DNA of 64,000 bases from positions 7,911,113 to 7,975,112 of the forward strand of contig CM041531.1 of the NCBI GenBank assembly GCA_023238725.1, in the 5' to 3' direction. How positions within the stretch are numbered: the first letter of the stretch is position 1; every line of letters starts with the position of its first letter. Below the pieces are notes generated by a model that was not told the DNA's origin, did no database searches, and saw nothing but the letters and a program-made list of their open reading frames with translations. The position numbers and the translations under genes are program-made. The stretch is from Scortum barcoo. Its lineage: Eukaryota > Chordata > Actinopteri > Centrarchiformes > Terapontidae. This document shows, piece by piece, positions 53,481-63,525 of this stretch.

Positions 53481-56400
53481 GTGGGCGACGTTTTCTCTCT
53501 CCAAAAAATATCTCGTAACAAATGTCCAACATCTGTTTGGCACCAGCAGACGACCCTTTATTACACATATTATCTGTTATCTATTCTTATATTTCTGTCA
53601 TTTATGTTGAGGTGACAGTGAAATAATACTATTGTTACTATTACTATTACTATACTATTATATATTGTTTTGCTATGTATATCATAATTTCAACATTTCT
53701 ATGTTACTTGTTCTAGTTTAATCTTAATCCTTATTTTCCATATGATTAGCCTTAACATTTAAGTAAAATATATTAAAAGGTTTTCAGGGATTCATTAACA
53801 GATGAAGAAAGCTTTGATTTTCCAAACATAAAATAATCCCTTAATTTCTCTTACATAACACTTTCTTTTAATTTCATGTAGAGAGGTGTAAATTCATTCT
53901 TTGTTTATTTAACAGAAAAAGTTATTTAGTTAAAGATAAACTGAGTATAATCCATCAAGTAAAATTCATTATAATCTATTTATACCAGACGTCACTTTCT
54001 TTAATATAGGGCAATTATAATGAATGATTCATCTTTATTTAACAGATAAATTAAGGATCATTTAAAACCTATTCATTTAAAATGATAAACAATTATCTTT
54101 TTACATAGCCAAAGAATACATTTTAAAAAATGGCTGAGTTCAACCTACAGATTCTCAGTCATAAAATCAGTCGCTGCACAGAAATGAAAGTGTGTCTCGT
54201 TGTCTCTGTGCTTCTGGCAGGTGCGGGCTCACTTCAGTGTCATTGCTCCGAGTCCTTGTCCGGCTCTGTCTGGACTTTGTGCTAAAGGCGAGGACTGTCT
54301 GGTCCACGTTACCTCGTCACCTTCCATCGGCACCAAACCAAGTCCCGGCTGGTGTGTCCGCCAGTGGCAGAAAACTGTCCCCAACGATTACAACGCCACC
54401 ATCAGTTTAGGGTGTGAGACCTGCATACATCTGAAATTCACCATCCTTTTATAGTCACACATTTTTCCCATAACATCTTTATAAAAACACAAAAATTTCG
54501 ACTCTGTTTTTCTAAAGTTTAATATTCTTTGTTTCTCATCTTTGATTGAGTGTTTTCTGATGTTTTGGGATCAAACATGCAAGTAAATCTGAGTAATGTT
54601 TACAGGGAGATGGCCTAAGTTCTTTCACCTTTTGGGCTTCCATTTTATATAATTTAACTTTAAATATAACTTACTTCAGCTTGTGGAAATTGCAGTCTTG
54701 ATTTTATTTTTTACTCAGGTGTGGTAACCATTAATGGCTTTGTCTGATATTATATAAAACTATCAGTTAAAGTTAACCGAAGTCGGACACTTTCTTCAGT
54801 CTGTATATTTGTCTTGTCAATGTTACAAATCTTGTTAATAATAAATATCTCTATGACATATTTTTTTTCTTCAACGTTTAGGCCCAGCACAGAGCTTTAC
54901 GTATCAATAAAAGCAGGACCAAAGATTCGGGCAAACAGCAGGAGACTCAACCAACCTGCTTTTGTTGCTCTCCCTCCTCCACTAAGGTAATGTACACACA
55001 CACACCCACACACACACCTGCATTATCCTCTCCTGTGTTGTAAATTGAGGAGTAAATTGATTTAACTTGCACATCAGATACACTAAAGTTGTGAAATTTA
55101 AAAAATAGTGTAAAGGACGCAGAGCGCGGACACTGTAATATAACATAAAATATATTTTATAAGATAAAAGTAGTGAATGGTTAAGGCTTTAAAGAAATAA
55201 TAAAAGTTACACAGTGTAGGATACTAAGGAGCTCTTACATTAAATATATTTAATGAAGTTTCACGTCACTGCTCGTTCCACTTGGTGCAGCCATGATTAA
55301 AAGTCATTAAAAGTACTTAATTACACATAATTACTTTCAGTGTAAAGCTTCAACTTTAATTAATGTATAAGAGAATATCAACCAGTCAACACTTAAAGTT
55401 ACTGCCTGGGTAATACTCATTTGCAGCAGTGGAAAGTAACTTTATATTTACTCAAGTACTGAACTATTCAAGTACAATATTGTGGAAAAGTACTTAAGTA
55501 TTTAAATTTTCAGCTTTCAGATTTATACTTTGTACTCAGCATTTCAGAGAAAAATGTTGTTATTTATACTTCTTTACATTTTTGGCACTTGAGTTTTTTT
55601 GTATTGAGATTTTACTTCCAAAACATATAAACACTTTGTAAAATATGATTTTTTTTTAAACAACATCTGCTTATTTAGTGATTTCTTTGTTTTAAAGTGA
55701 CTAAACGTGCCATTAAACAATTAACTTGTTTGTCAAGTATTTTCTAAACATTTTACATTTTAATAATTCTCATGCGTCAAACTGTCAATGAGCAGAGACT
55801 CAAGGAAGTAACCAGCCAGCACCTACCAATTACTGTAATACACTGTTTTTACAGCTGTACAGGTTAGACGGTATCCACTTTCGTTTTTCTCCTTTGTGGG
55901 GAAGGTAATTGTGATCTGAGAGGCTGATTGTCATGTTTCTGCACACTTCTCTCTGTGTCAGAGCCCGAGTGAACTGCCCTCACCAGTTCCATTTGTCCAC
56001 CAAAGACCTGGATGGTGACAGGGTGCGGTGTCGCTTCGCCCGCCCCGAGCAGGGAGAGTGTCTCAACTGCAACAGGCACTCTTTCATGGAGCTGGATGAG
56101 GTGAGGCTTGTGAAAAAATGGTTTTTACTCTTTAAAAGATTAATGTCCTCTATGCATCATGGCCAAAGAATTCAAAAATCCCCTACTGGAAACATTCAGG
56201 AAAAAGAGAAGAGTGGTGGAGGAAGTACTTTACTTAAATGAACACCACAAAGTAAATTTACTGTATTTCAAGTACAAGTTCTGCATTGAGACTTTTATTT
56301 TAAGACATAACGAGCCCTGCCCAAAGCTTAATGCCTAAAAACATTGTGAGAAAAGAAATAATAAGAAAATACAGACAGAGTGAAGTTTGTCTGCAGATAC

Positions 56401-59400
56401 AGACACCACAACACACCTCCAGTGGGCTGAGAGGGATTATTTTTGTATGAACCAATACATTGTTTTTTTGGGAAGATCCTCCTCATTCTACCTTTAATAA
56501 GCTAAATTTACTCAAAGTTATAGTCCTTGTTGTTCAAAGTGGCCAATCAGAGTGTTATAATATATTCTTCTTTTTATTATTATTGCTGATGCATAAACTT
56601 GAGTTGGTTATAGCCTCCAGCAGAGGCTAGAAAATCTGTAGGGAATCAACGGCCCAGTTACTTAAAATAACCCACAGACCTCGTTGTGGATGTTGTTCTT
56701 TACAATTATTTTTGCAAATGTGAAAACTTCATATAGTTACATTCTCTTTTACCAGGAAAAATGCATGTTGACCTTCACTGGAAACGCACCAGCAGGACAG
56801 TATTTCATCTACCTGATGGCAGAGGACCTGATTCCTGGGCCCAAAATACGCCAGGTCATCGACAACGAACCCCTCAGCTCTGTCCCTGTGCACCTCTCTC
56901 TCATCGGTGAGTCTGCCAATCAGATAACAGCAGCATTAATGTTTTAACGTCAGAAAATCAGGGTAAGTAACTACAGAGGGTTAAAAAATCAAACACTATT
57001 GGTTAAATGATAAACTGAGTTAAAGCTGTATCCCTTTTTAGTCTTTCCTTCTATAGTGTCTCTCCTCTCCTGTCCTGTTATAATTTGAAGATACATAAAC
57101 GTCTCTTCTTCTCCTCCCTTCCAGTGGAGGAGTCAACCTCCAGCTGCAGCGATGAGCCTGTAACAACAGATGACACCCTCAAAGCGGACTCCACGCTGTT
57201 TGTCCTGCCGTTCCAGGAGGTGAAATTCAACGTCAGCTTCGTGTCAGAGCTGGAGAGGTGCGTCACTTCTGCACTTTGATTGGGAAATTTAGGCGCAATG
57301 TAGTGCTCGTGCAAAAAAAATCCCACAATGGAAGGACAAAAGTAGTTCACATGGTACATACAGAAAGAAGTGTGGCAGATTTTACCACTGAGTGACTTTA
57401 CAGCTGTAAGTCAGGACGTAAAAAGACGATGAGTGTCTGTTCTATATGGGGTAGTGGGTTAGTGAACAAAAGAATGGTTACAAATCACCTAAATGAGTTT
57501 ACCAGCGTTATACAGGGCTCTGAAGCAAATTATCATGAACGTTGCTCTCTGTATTTGCAGTGCTTTAGAGGTGGCAGTGGTTGGTCCCCCTGAACTCTTG
57601 AGGACTGGTTTCAAATCACTGGGCCCCCTGTCAGCGATCACCATGGCCTGGGTCCGCTCTGAAAACCAACTGGCCCGCCTTTTGCCCATCTGCTTTGTTG
57701 TGAATACTAAAAGGTAGGTTGTCCTGTGAACTGAGCTGCACTGATGCTGTCAGACGAAGTTAAGATATTCATCCTGAGGGAAGCAGCTACAACACAAAGA
57801 AGAAAAGCTTGCAAATATACAGAGCGGCAAATATAAAGCCATAAATAAATGAAGTATAAATATGATGAGTAAGGTGCAAAATCAAACATACACAATGTCA
57901 GAGATGTGAAATGTTAATGGTTAAGTGTAAGAGCACCAAAAAAACAGTGAAAACATTCAGAAAATGTTCACATTTGTGTGAGAAGAAACTTTTAAAATGG
58001 TCTCTTCATTTAATCTGGATTGAAATACTTTATATTTCCTGCAGTGCAGTATACACTATAATGCAGTTACTAAGCAGTAAGCAGTATTAGTATCATGCTA
58101 AAAATAGTGGTGTGAAGTGTACTTGAATGTTCTAAACCATCATGACCCTCTGCAGACACACACACATATTCACACTACTATTTTCAATGATCTTGGACAG
58201 TGTCTTTTATATTGCACTACATGTTTCTTATCTTTTGAACCTTGTTTTTGCACATTAGGCGTCTTAATTTTTGCTTCACTTCCACTAGATATTGCATCAT
58301 GTGTTCTTTTTGTTTTGCATCAGGGACCAGGAGAAAAACACTTTCATTCCTAAGTAAAGTACTGCATGGCACGTCTCTCTAATCTTACCCCTGGAGTATA
58401 TATTTGTTTTTACAACAGTGGCATATAGCTAATTACAAAATCGATGCTACTCATGCTTACTAGTAACGTCACAAGACTAAAAGCACAAAGTACAAATAAG
58501 ATCTATGTGTATAAATAATATCTATCTATGTGTGTAGATGAAATGACAGACCTGAAAAAAATGCTCCAAACTATGCAGATATATCTGCACTGAGTTACGG
58601 TATAACTAGTCGCTTTCACTTTCTGTTGTTATCTAATCTTATGCACATGAACACAGATGTTCTGATACACACAGAGAAACATAAAAATACACATAATGTA
58701 CTCATAAAATCATGTAACTACGGGGCATCCTGGTGTCCTGATTACATAACTGTGACATCCTCAGTTCGATTCCAACAGGGGACCTTTGTTTCGTGTCTTC
58801 TCCCTCTCATGTTTCCTACTGTCCAAAACACGTAACTACAGTATAAGTACACTGCAGTAGGTTGTTCAGATACCCACGTGCTTACTCTGCCAGTCAGATG
58901 CCCGTCCCTTGAACAGAGTTCAATTAGTGAATGATGCAGTCTGATTTGCATTTCTTGTCTTTCCAGTTTACAGTCAGAGCCCAGATGCGTTTGGCTGTAC
59001 CAAAGTAAGACCAAAGAATGTCATGCTTTACTGCAGCACACAATACACCACTCCTCTCTTAGGAAATCCTGACTATTAACTACTGACTGTTGAAATATGT
59101 CTTTCTTAATCCTTTCAGGGCAAATGAGGACGCTGCCTGCTGGAACAGGTTGGGAAAATATTACACGTCGTGTTGCATGTGTGATTCAAATAAGTGTGTG
59201 TGAGTAAGTGTGTGTCATTAATCTGCTGCTGTCTGCCTGCAGAGCTGACGTGTAAGAGTGCAGAGATGACTCTGGTGCTCCCCGTCACCTCGCTGAGAAA
59301 CATCAGCCTGGCCGAACTGCAGCTCAACAGCCCCACCTGTCCTGTAACCTACAACGACACACACCTGGTTGCACACATCGCCCTGAACGGCTGCGGCACC

Positions 59401-62297
59401 AAGACTGTGGTAACATGCTCCACCTCTCTGCTTTACTTTCTATCTTTCTGCTGTTCTGTCTTTCTTATTTTCTTTGTTAGACTTAACCCCGGCTGGCATG
59501 TAGCTGACAGTTTTGAAAAGCTGAAAATACTTTTTATGAACACTGCATAAATATTGAGAGATTTCTAGTGTCCATTATTATGGCTCAAGCACAGTTAAAA
59601 AAATAGAAGTATGATGTTAAAATGCTTACTTATACTTAGTGAGTACATTTGGTGGTAGTCACATCCATATGAGTTAGACAGTGTAGGCCTTTTTAGCCCT
59701 ATTTTTGAAAAGTGCAGCAATTTATAGGCACTACACCAGATACAGGGCTGCAAGTAAGGATTATTTTCATTACTTATTCATCTGCAGAATATTTTCTCAA
59801 TTCATTTCTCAGTCTATGACATGATAAAGAGCAGAGAAAAGATGGCATTAGCAATTTCTCAAGACACACCATCTTCATATCACTTGTTTTGTCTGTCTAA
59901 CAGGTTAAAATATAAATTTATAAATTTATATAAATTTACTGATTTACAACACATTTGAAAAGTTGGAACCAGAATATATTTCCTATTATTACTGAAATTG
60001 TTGCATATACATTTTCTAACTTCTTGACAGATTATTCAACTGAATGTGAAGAGATGTGAATGCTTCATGCCTCACCCTCTTCTTTTTCCAGCACTCTGGT
60101 TCAGAGCTGGTTTACACCAACACCTTGAAAACTGTGCGTCCCTACACTATGGTCAGTCGCCAGCCCTCCCTCATCCTCCCTCTGGCTTGCCGTATCCCTG
60201 AAACCCAGATCAGCGGTCCAGAGTTCAAGATCGGCATGCCCACAGAGACAGAGATCTTCGGCTTTGTTCGTGTTTGGCTGGAACTTCAGCTGCCAGGAGA
60301 GGGGCCCCTGGCAAATTTCACACGCACCGCCAATTTTCGTTCCACTCCAAGACGAGTGCGCCGAGAAGTCAAATCACCAACTACCACCTCCACTAGAAAC
60401 AGCACTTCTAGCGGTGCTGTTGGGTCCAGGATCGACCAGCTGGACCTCCTTGTGATATCCAACTGCAGCATCGATCGAGCTGAGGTGGTAGTGAGCAGTT
60501 GTATCGAGTCTGAGTCAGAGGACTTCACAGCCTCCCACCCAATTCTGGACCACGGGTCAGTGACAATCAACTCGTTTCCTGTGATAATTTAAGGTTACCA
60601 TCTTGAAAAAGGAGAGATGATGTATGAAATAGTCTGAAAGAAATATTAACTCTGTTTTGCCTACAGAAGGCACCCTAAGATTGAACCATGTTGTGCAAAG
60701 TAATCCTTACTAAGTAATTAAAATAATCCTTCTTGCTCTTTTTCTTTCAGGTGTATAGCTAACAACAGCACATCAGAGGTTATTACCACAATAACCAATT
60801 CCAAGGTTTACCGCCTTGATCTGAAGTCCATGGAGACCAAAGGACCGATTGTATATACTCTCATGCAACACACACATACAGTTCAATTTTGCAGTGCTCC
60901 TTTTCTGGGTGTTGTTTTAAATCCTCCACTACGGGACAAAGAAAATTTATTATATATACTGTACTTACACACTGTCTTTGTGGTGAATAGTTCCACAGTA
61001 GTGCTAAAAGACTTTCTACAGGATGTTGCAGAGGTTTATCCCTAATTATTACTCCACTTTACATTGGAGATTTGTAGTCATGCAAGCCAGGCTGCCAGTT
61101 GGTCCACCTCTTTGTGTCAGACTAAATATTCTAACAACAACCGGATGAACACTGAACTGACACTAAATTTTGCACAGCCATCCATGATCCCCAGAGAATG
61201 AACCGCACTGTCCTTGTTGATCCTCTGACATTTCCTCTGGTGCCACCAAGAGGCTGACGTTTGTAGTTTTCAGTGACAACCCAACAGTTGTATGGGTTGG
61301 CTTTAAATTTGGTACACACATTCATGTTCCCCATATGGTGAACTGCAATATAATAGCTGATACTTTAACTTTTATTCTAGTGCTTTTGTTGGGTCAAAAC
61401 ATTGTTATATCATTCAATATTCTGAATTATGACCAAACACCATAAAAACTCCCATAATCCACAGCTGTACTACGTGTTTATCATTAATTAGATAACTGAA
61501 CATTGCCTTTTATTTCTACTTTTAAGTTTCCTCACTAAGTAAATGTATTGTTACATTGTTGTGTCAACCAGTGATTCATGTCTTACTAAAAGTTGCGCTG
61601 TAAAGTTATTAAATGTTTCTGAGTTGTCTCTCCACACCTCTGACTGGTGTCTATTTATTTTGCAGTTGTATGTCCAGTGCACAGTCAACCTGTGCATCAC
61701 GACCACACCCTCTCAGAGGTGCCCTGATCTGTGTGCGGGCTCCACTGATCAAAACGTGCTGGTTCACAGTGTGCTCACCAGGTCCTACACCATCAAGTCA
61801 GGACCCGTCAGCCTTGTGGTCACCACTCCTGCACCGGCCACCACCACCACTACTGTGAAGACGACTAAGCTAACAAACACCAAGCCCTCACATGGTATGA
61901 TGGTATCCTCTTATCCTCTGGGATAATTCATTAAATAAAGTGAAGTCAGGTTTGTAAAGATGACCTGCAAGCAATTCTTTCTGTCTTCTTTTTTTCTATT
62001 AAGGTTGTTTTATTTGGAGAGGAAGATATATACATTTTGGGGTTGGGGGCCAACTTTGCATGATTCATAAGCATCCTTCTGAGCTATTCCATGTTTTGAT
62101 CACTTACTTTCTTAGTCATTTAAGTGCTGATGAAGTGATATGATCTTGAACTCTCAGTCACTTTTTGAAATGTAAAATGGACTTTGTTATTATAACCTCT
62201 CCTTTCTTCTCTTGCAGCTCCAGAAAAACCTTCAGCCGTGACAGCAGGAGTGATTTTGACAACTATCAGCATATTCCTTCAAAACGTCTCCCTTTGA
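53349..62297 (+). CDS. ZP-domain secreted or surface protein, complete gene of fourteen exons
   Basis: Fourteen exons with GT-AG junctions join in one frame to 2112 nt (703 aa). Residues 1-24 are a signal peptide (hydrophobic LLQGLALLLLG, likely cut after ACEA). Residues 25-350 form a Cys-containing extracellular region with N-glycosylation sites that I cannot assign to a family. The ZP-N half spans about 358-450 with its four cysteines (361, 390, 408, 446). The ZP-C half spans about 455-625 with cysteines 538, 550, 569, 606, 611, 620 and 624. An external hydrophobic patch-like YTIKSGPVSLV and a Thr/Pro-rich stalk follow. The last 26 residues are moderately hydrophobic with no cytoplasmic tail, suggesting a GPI signal or a short anchor. 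ZP modules polymerise into extracellular filaments. Odd point: a furin-type RRVRR at 500-504 inside the ZP-C half. It is a fish ZP protein, not an identifiable egg-coat ZP1-4. Confidence 0.9.
54221..54411 (+). CDS. ZP gene exon 2
   Basis: Acceptor CTTCTGGCAG|GTGCGG, donor TTTAG|GTGTGA. Residues 45-108, with VRAHFSVIAPSPC and PGWCVRQWQK; N-glycosylation site NAT near the end. Confidence 0.88.
54882..54986 (+). CDS. ZP gene exon 3
   Basis: Acceptor CGTTTAG|GCCC, donor CTAAG|GTAATG. Encodes about residues 108-143, basic and proline-rich at its end. Confidence 0.88.
55425..55665 (+). repeat. copy 4 of the 'TACTTAAGTA' repeat
   Basis: The clearest forward copy, in ZP intron 3: TATATTTACTCAAGTACTGA, then AAAAGTACTTAAGTATTTAA, AGCATTTCAGAGAAAAATG and TTTGGCACTTGAG. 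Confidence 0.65.
55962..56100 (+). CDS. ZP gene exon 4
   Basis: Acceptor GTGTCAG|AGCCC, donor GATGAG|GTGAGG. Five cysteines over about 45 residues (VNCPHQ, VRCRF, GECLNCNRH), suggesting a compact disulfide-bonded unit. Confidence 0.88.
56212..56300 (+). repeat. copy 5 of the 'TACTTAAGTA' repeat (end fragment)
   Basis: GAGTGGTGGAGGAAGTACTT, then TACTTAAATGAA and AAGTACAAGTTCTGCATTGA, in ZP intron 4. It matches, in reverse complement, the terminal part seen at 40735-40805. Confidence 0.6.
56756..56906 (+). CDS. ZP gene exon 5
   Basis: Acceptor TTTTACCAG|GAAAAA, donor CATCG|GTGAGT. Encodes CMLTFTGNAPAGQYFIYLMA and a DLIPGP motif, looking like a beta-rich fold. Confidence 0.9.
57125..57257 (+). 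CDS. ZP gene exon 6
   Basis: Acceptor CTTCCAG|TGGAGG, donor GAGAG|GTGCGT. Ser/Thr and acidic segment, then FQEVKFNVSFVSE with an NVS glycosylation site. Confidence 0.9.
57561..57713 (+). CDS. ZP gene exon 7
   Basis: Acceptor ATTTGCAG|TGCTTT, donor AAAAG|GTAGGT. Encodes GPPELLRTGFKSLG and LLPICFVVNTK. Confidence 0.9.
58722..58824 (+). mobile_element. tRNA-derived SINE
   Basis: Begins GGGGCATCCTGGTGTCCTGA (A-box region) and has GTTCGATTCC at 58764-58773, a near-perfect RNA polymerase III B box. The non-tRNA part continues GGGGACCTTTGTTTCGTGTC and CTCCCTCTCATG. The A/B-box layout identifies a tRNA-type SINE; its tail is worn. It sits in ZP intron 7. Confidence 0.75.
58967..59004 (+). CDS. ZP gene exon 8, 38-nt microexon
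   Basis: Acceptor TTTCCAG|TTTACA, donor CCAAA|GTAAGA. Encodes LQSEPRCVWLYQ; completes the segment begun by LPICFVV in exon 7. Support is frame continuity on both sides. Confidence 0.82.
59119..59148 (+). CDS. ZP gene exon 9, 30-nt microexon
   Basis: Acceptor CTTTCAG|GGCAAA, donor AACAG|GTTGGG. Ten codons (QMRTLPAGT flanked by split codons) link smoothly into ELTC of the ZP-N half. Its 30 nt preserve frame, so skipping it would not disrupt the protein. Confidence 0.78.
59243..59409 (+). CDS. ZP gene exon 10, ZP-N domain
   Basis: Acceptor CCTGCAG|AGCTGA, donor CTGTG|GTAACA. Carries ZP-N cysteines 1-3 (361, 390, 408), the typical ELTC...M.LVLP opening and an NGCGT end. Confidence 0.92.
60092..60555 (+). 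CDS. ZP gene exon 11, end of ZP-N and start of ZP-C, with RRVRR
   Basis: Acceptor TTTTTCCAG|CACTCT, donor CACGG|GTCAGT. The largest exon (464 nt). Holds ZP-N cysteine 446, the inter-domain region, then RRVRR at 500-504 followed by a Ser/Thr-rich insert, then ZP-C cysteines 538 and 550. Confidence 0.92.
60751..60850 (+). CDS. ZP gene exon 12, ZP-C
   Basis: Acceptor TCTTTCAG|GTGTAT. The donor ATT|GTATAT is weak but gives the only in-frame junction with exon 13. Encodes GCIANNSTSEV, with Cys569 and an NST site. Confidence 0.82.
61666..61894 (+). CDS. ZP gene exon 13, ZP-C end, hydrophobic patch and stalk
   Basis: Acceptor TTTGCAG|TTGTAT, donor CACATG|GTATGA. Encodes YVQCTVNLC and RCPDLC (the closing ZP-C cysteines), the YTIKSGPVSLV patch, and a Thr/Pro/Ala stalk likely to be O-glycosylated. 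Confidence 0.92.
62218..62297 (+). CDS. ZP gene exon 14, C-terminal tail and stop
   Basis: Acceptor CTCTTGCAG|CTCCAG. Encodes residues 678-703 with hydrophobic AGVILTTISIFL near the end and TGA at 62295-62297. No basic cytoplasmic tail follows, so a GPI signal or secreted end is more likely than a standard transmembrane anchor. Confidence 0.85.
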
Positions 62298-62665
62298 TGA
62301 ACTGAACTTCAATGCCTGTCTGGGATATTTGAGGAATGAATCCCACACATGAATGTTCTATGTATTCTGAGCTTGTCTCGCTTGTCAAGCTTTTATTTGC
62401 ACTCTAGATGACTGTCAGAAAAACAAAAAGCACTGCTCACATTGAGCTTATTACTACTTTCACTAGTAGTGGCAGATTGTTAAATGATGTGACACAAAGG
62501 GCCAATTTTTAATCAGAATGTGTAACCCTTTAAGCTTAAGATCAAATGTTGTCTAAAAGACTGTTTGAGATGTTAAATGTTTGCTTATGTGTAAAAAAAA
62601 ATATTTTTAATAATGAATTGCTGGGACAACATGAATATAGTATTAAAAATATCTTATTATTATCA
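62298..62665 (+). other. ZP gene 3' UTR, probable
   Basis: AT-rich sequence with a variant poly(A) signal ATTAAA at 62642-62647. No AATAAA was seen before it, so the exact end is uncertain. Confidence 0.45.
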
Positions 62666-62699
62666 ATCTGTTTGGTACACAGTTATAGATATAACACAC

Positions 62700-62950
62700 C
62701 TGACAGGAGCCCAGGTGCAGAGATACTCCTGAGACAGTCTAGCACATGATAGCAGTGTGTAACATGCAGTCAGGAACGGCACTCATGGGACGCCACAACC
62801 AAGTGGCTGGCATTGTGAACAGGAACATCTGCACTGTGTATGGGCTGGAAGTCCCCCGGTCAGAATGAAAACACCTCCTAAAGTGGCCCTGAATGGCCGA
62901 GCTAAGATACTGTGTGGCTTGCGCATCTAGATTGACAAACTGGTGATATA
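62700..62950 (+). mobile_element. decayed LINE ORF2 fragment
   Basis: From 62785 the plus strand encodes GRHNQVAGIVNRNICTVYGL and EVPRSE. After a frameshift at about 62870 it gives KTPPKVALNGRAKILCGLRI and then a stop. These ordered blocks are the C-terminal part of a widespread fish LINE ORF2 that I recognise but do not place in a clade. It is dead. Confidence 0.7.
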
Positions 62951-63092
62951 TTTTTGTGTGTGTGTGTAAGACAAAATTGAAATAATAATAATAACACCAA
63001 GGTATAATATTGCATATGTGTCATCTTTTTTGGGCTTATAATGTGGGAGCAACATGAAGGCTGTGCTGCACATAAACTGAGCAGCCTCCTTT

Positions 63093-63135
63093 AACACGTT
63101 GTAACTCTGGCAGAGAGCCAATGTTACAACGTGTT
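63093..63135. other. 13-bp perfect inverted repeat in the promoter of the next gene
   Basis: AACACGTTGTAAC (63093-63105) and GTTACAACGTGTT (63123-63135) are exact reverse complements with a 17-base loop. The loop contains a CCAAT box (63118-63122). It can form a hairpin or hold paired factor sites. Confidence 0.8.
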
Positions 63136-63158
63136 TTCATTCTGCAGGGCGGACCAAT
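63118..63158 (+). promoter_or_regulatory. two upstream CCAAT boxes
   Basis: CCAAT at 63118-63122 and at 63154-63158 (GGACCAATCACAG), both forward and just upstream of the 32-bp array. Confidence 0.7.
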
Positions 63159-63191
63159 CACAGCTCTTAAACAACCCGTCACTGTTCATAT

Positions 63192-63319
63192 CTGGCCAAT
63201 CAGAGCTCACGGGGAACCAACACTGGACCAATCAGAGCTCACGGAGAGCCACAACTGGACCAATCAGGGCTCACAGTGGACCAACACTGGATCAATCCCC
63301 GCTCTCAGTGGGTGGAGAC
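63192..63319 (+). promoter_or_regulatory. four 32-bp tandem units, each with a CCAAT box
   Basis: Units start at 63192, 63224, 63256 and 63288. CCAAT falls at 63196, 63228 and 63260, with a TCAAT variant at 63292, so spacing is exactly 32 bp. The extended CCAATCAG context fits NF-Y. The array lies immediately upstream of a GC-rich exon, as expected for a proximal promoter. Confidence 0.75.
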
Positions 63320-63339
63320 TCAACTGGTCCCGCCTCCGT

Positions 63340-63525
63340 GTGTTCAGGAACACACTGTTGTTAGCGACGTAGCCGCCGCGGACAGTCTCACCTTTATTTT
63401 GACATTTTCACTCTCGACCATTTCTCTGAATTTTACTCTCTGTCACGGCGGGGTGAAAACAGGAGCGGAGGTTCACCCGCGGGGCCTCTGTTGTGTGAAA
63501 TCGTTGCTGGCGGCAGTCCTGCGAG
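63340..63525 (+). other. probable untranslated first exon of an unidentified gene
   Basis: A GC-rich block (CGCCGCGG near 63375, CACGGCGGGG near 63445) ends in a strong donor GCGAG|GTAAGT (GT at 63526). It follows the CCAAT array at promoter distance. Open frames cross it but none shows a recognisable protein, so I treat it as 5' UTR. The gene would continue to the right of the window. Confidence 0.55.

Larger units (their letters stand above)
53481..59242 (+). other. ZP gene introns 1-9
   Basis: Ordinary AT-rich introns. They contain repeat copies at 55425-55665 and 56212-56300 and a SINE at 58722-58824, plus a short (CA)n stretch near 54993-55016. No nested gene was found. Confidence 0.7.
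59410..62217 (+). other. ZP gene introns 10-13
   Basis: Introns at 59410-60091, 60556-60750, 60851-61665 and 61895-62217. No other feature recognised. Confidence 0.7.

Noticed and set aside
58722..58824. Functional tRNA gene
   Set aside because: A and B boxes are present but the sequence does not fold into a tRNA and continues into a SINE body.
60286..60570. Minus-strand open frame across ZP exon 11
   Set aside because: Antisense shadow of a GC-rich coding exon; the plus strand has the ZP cysteines and intact splice junctions.
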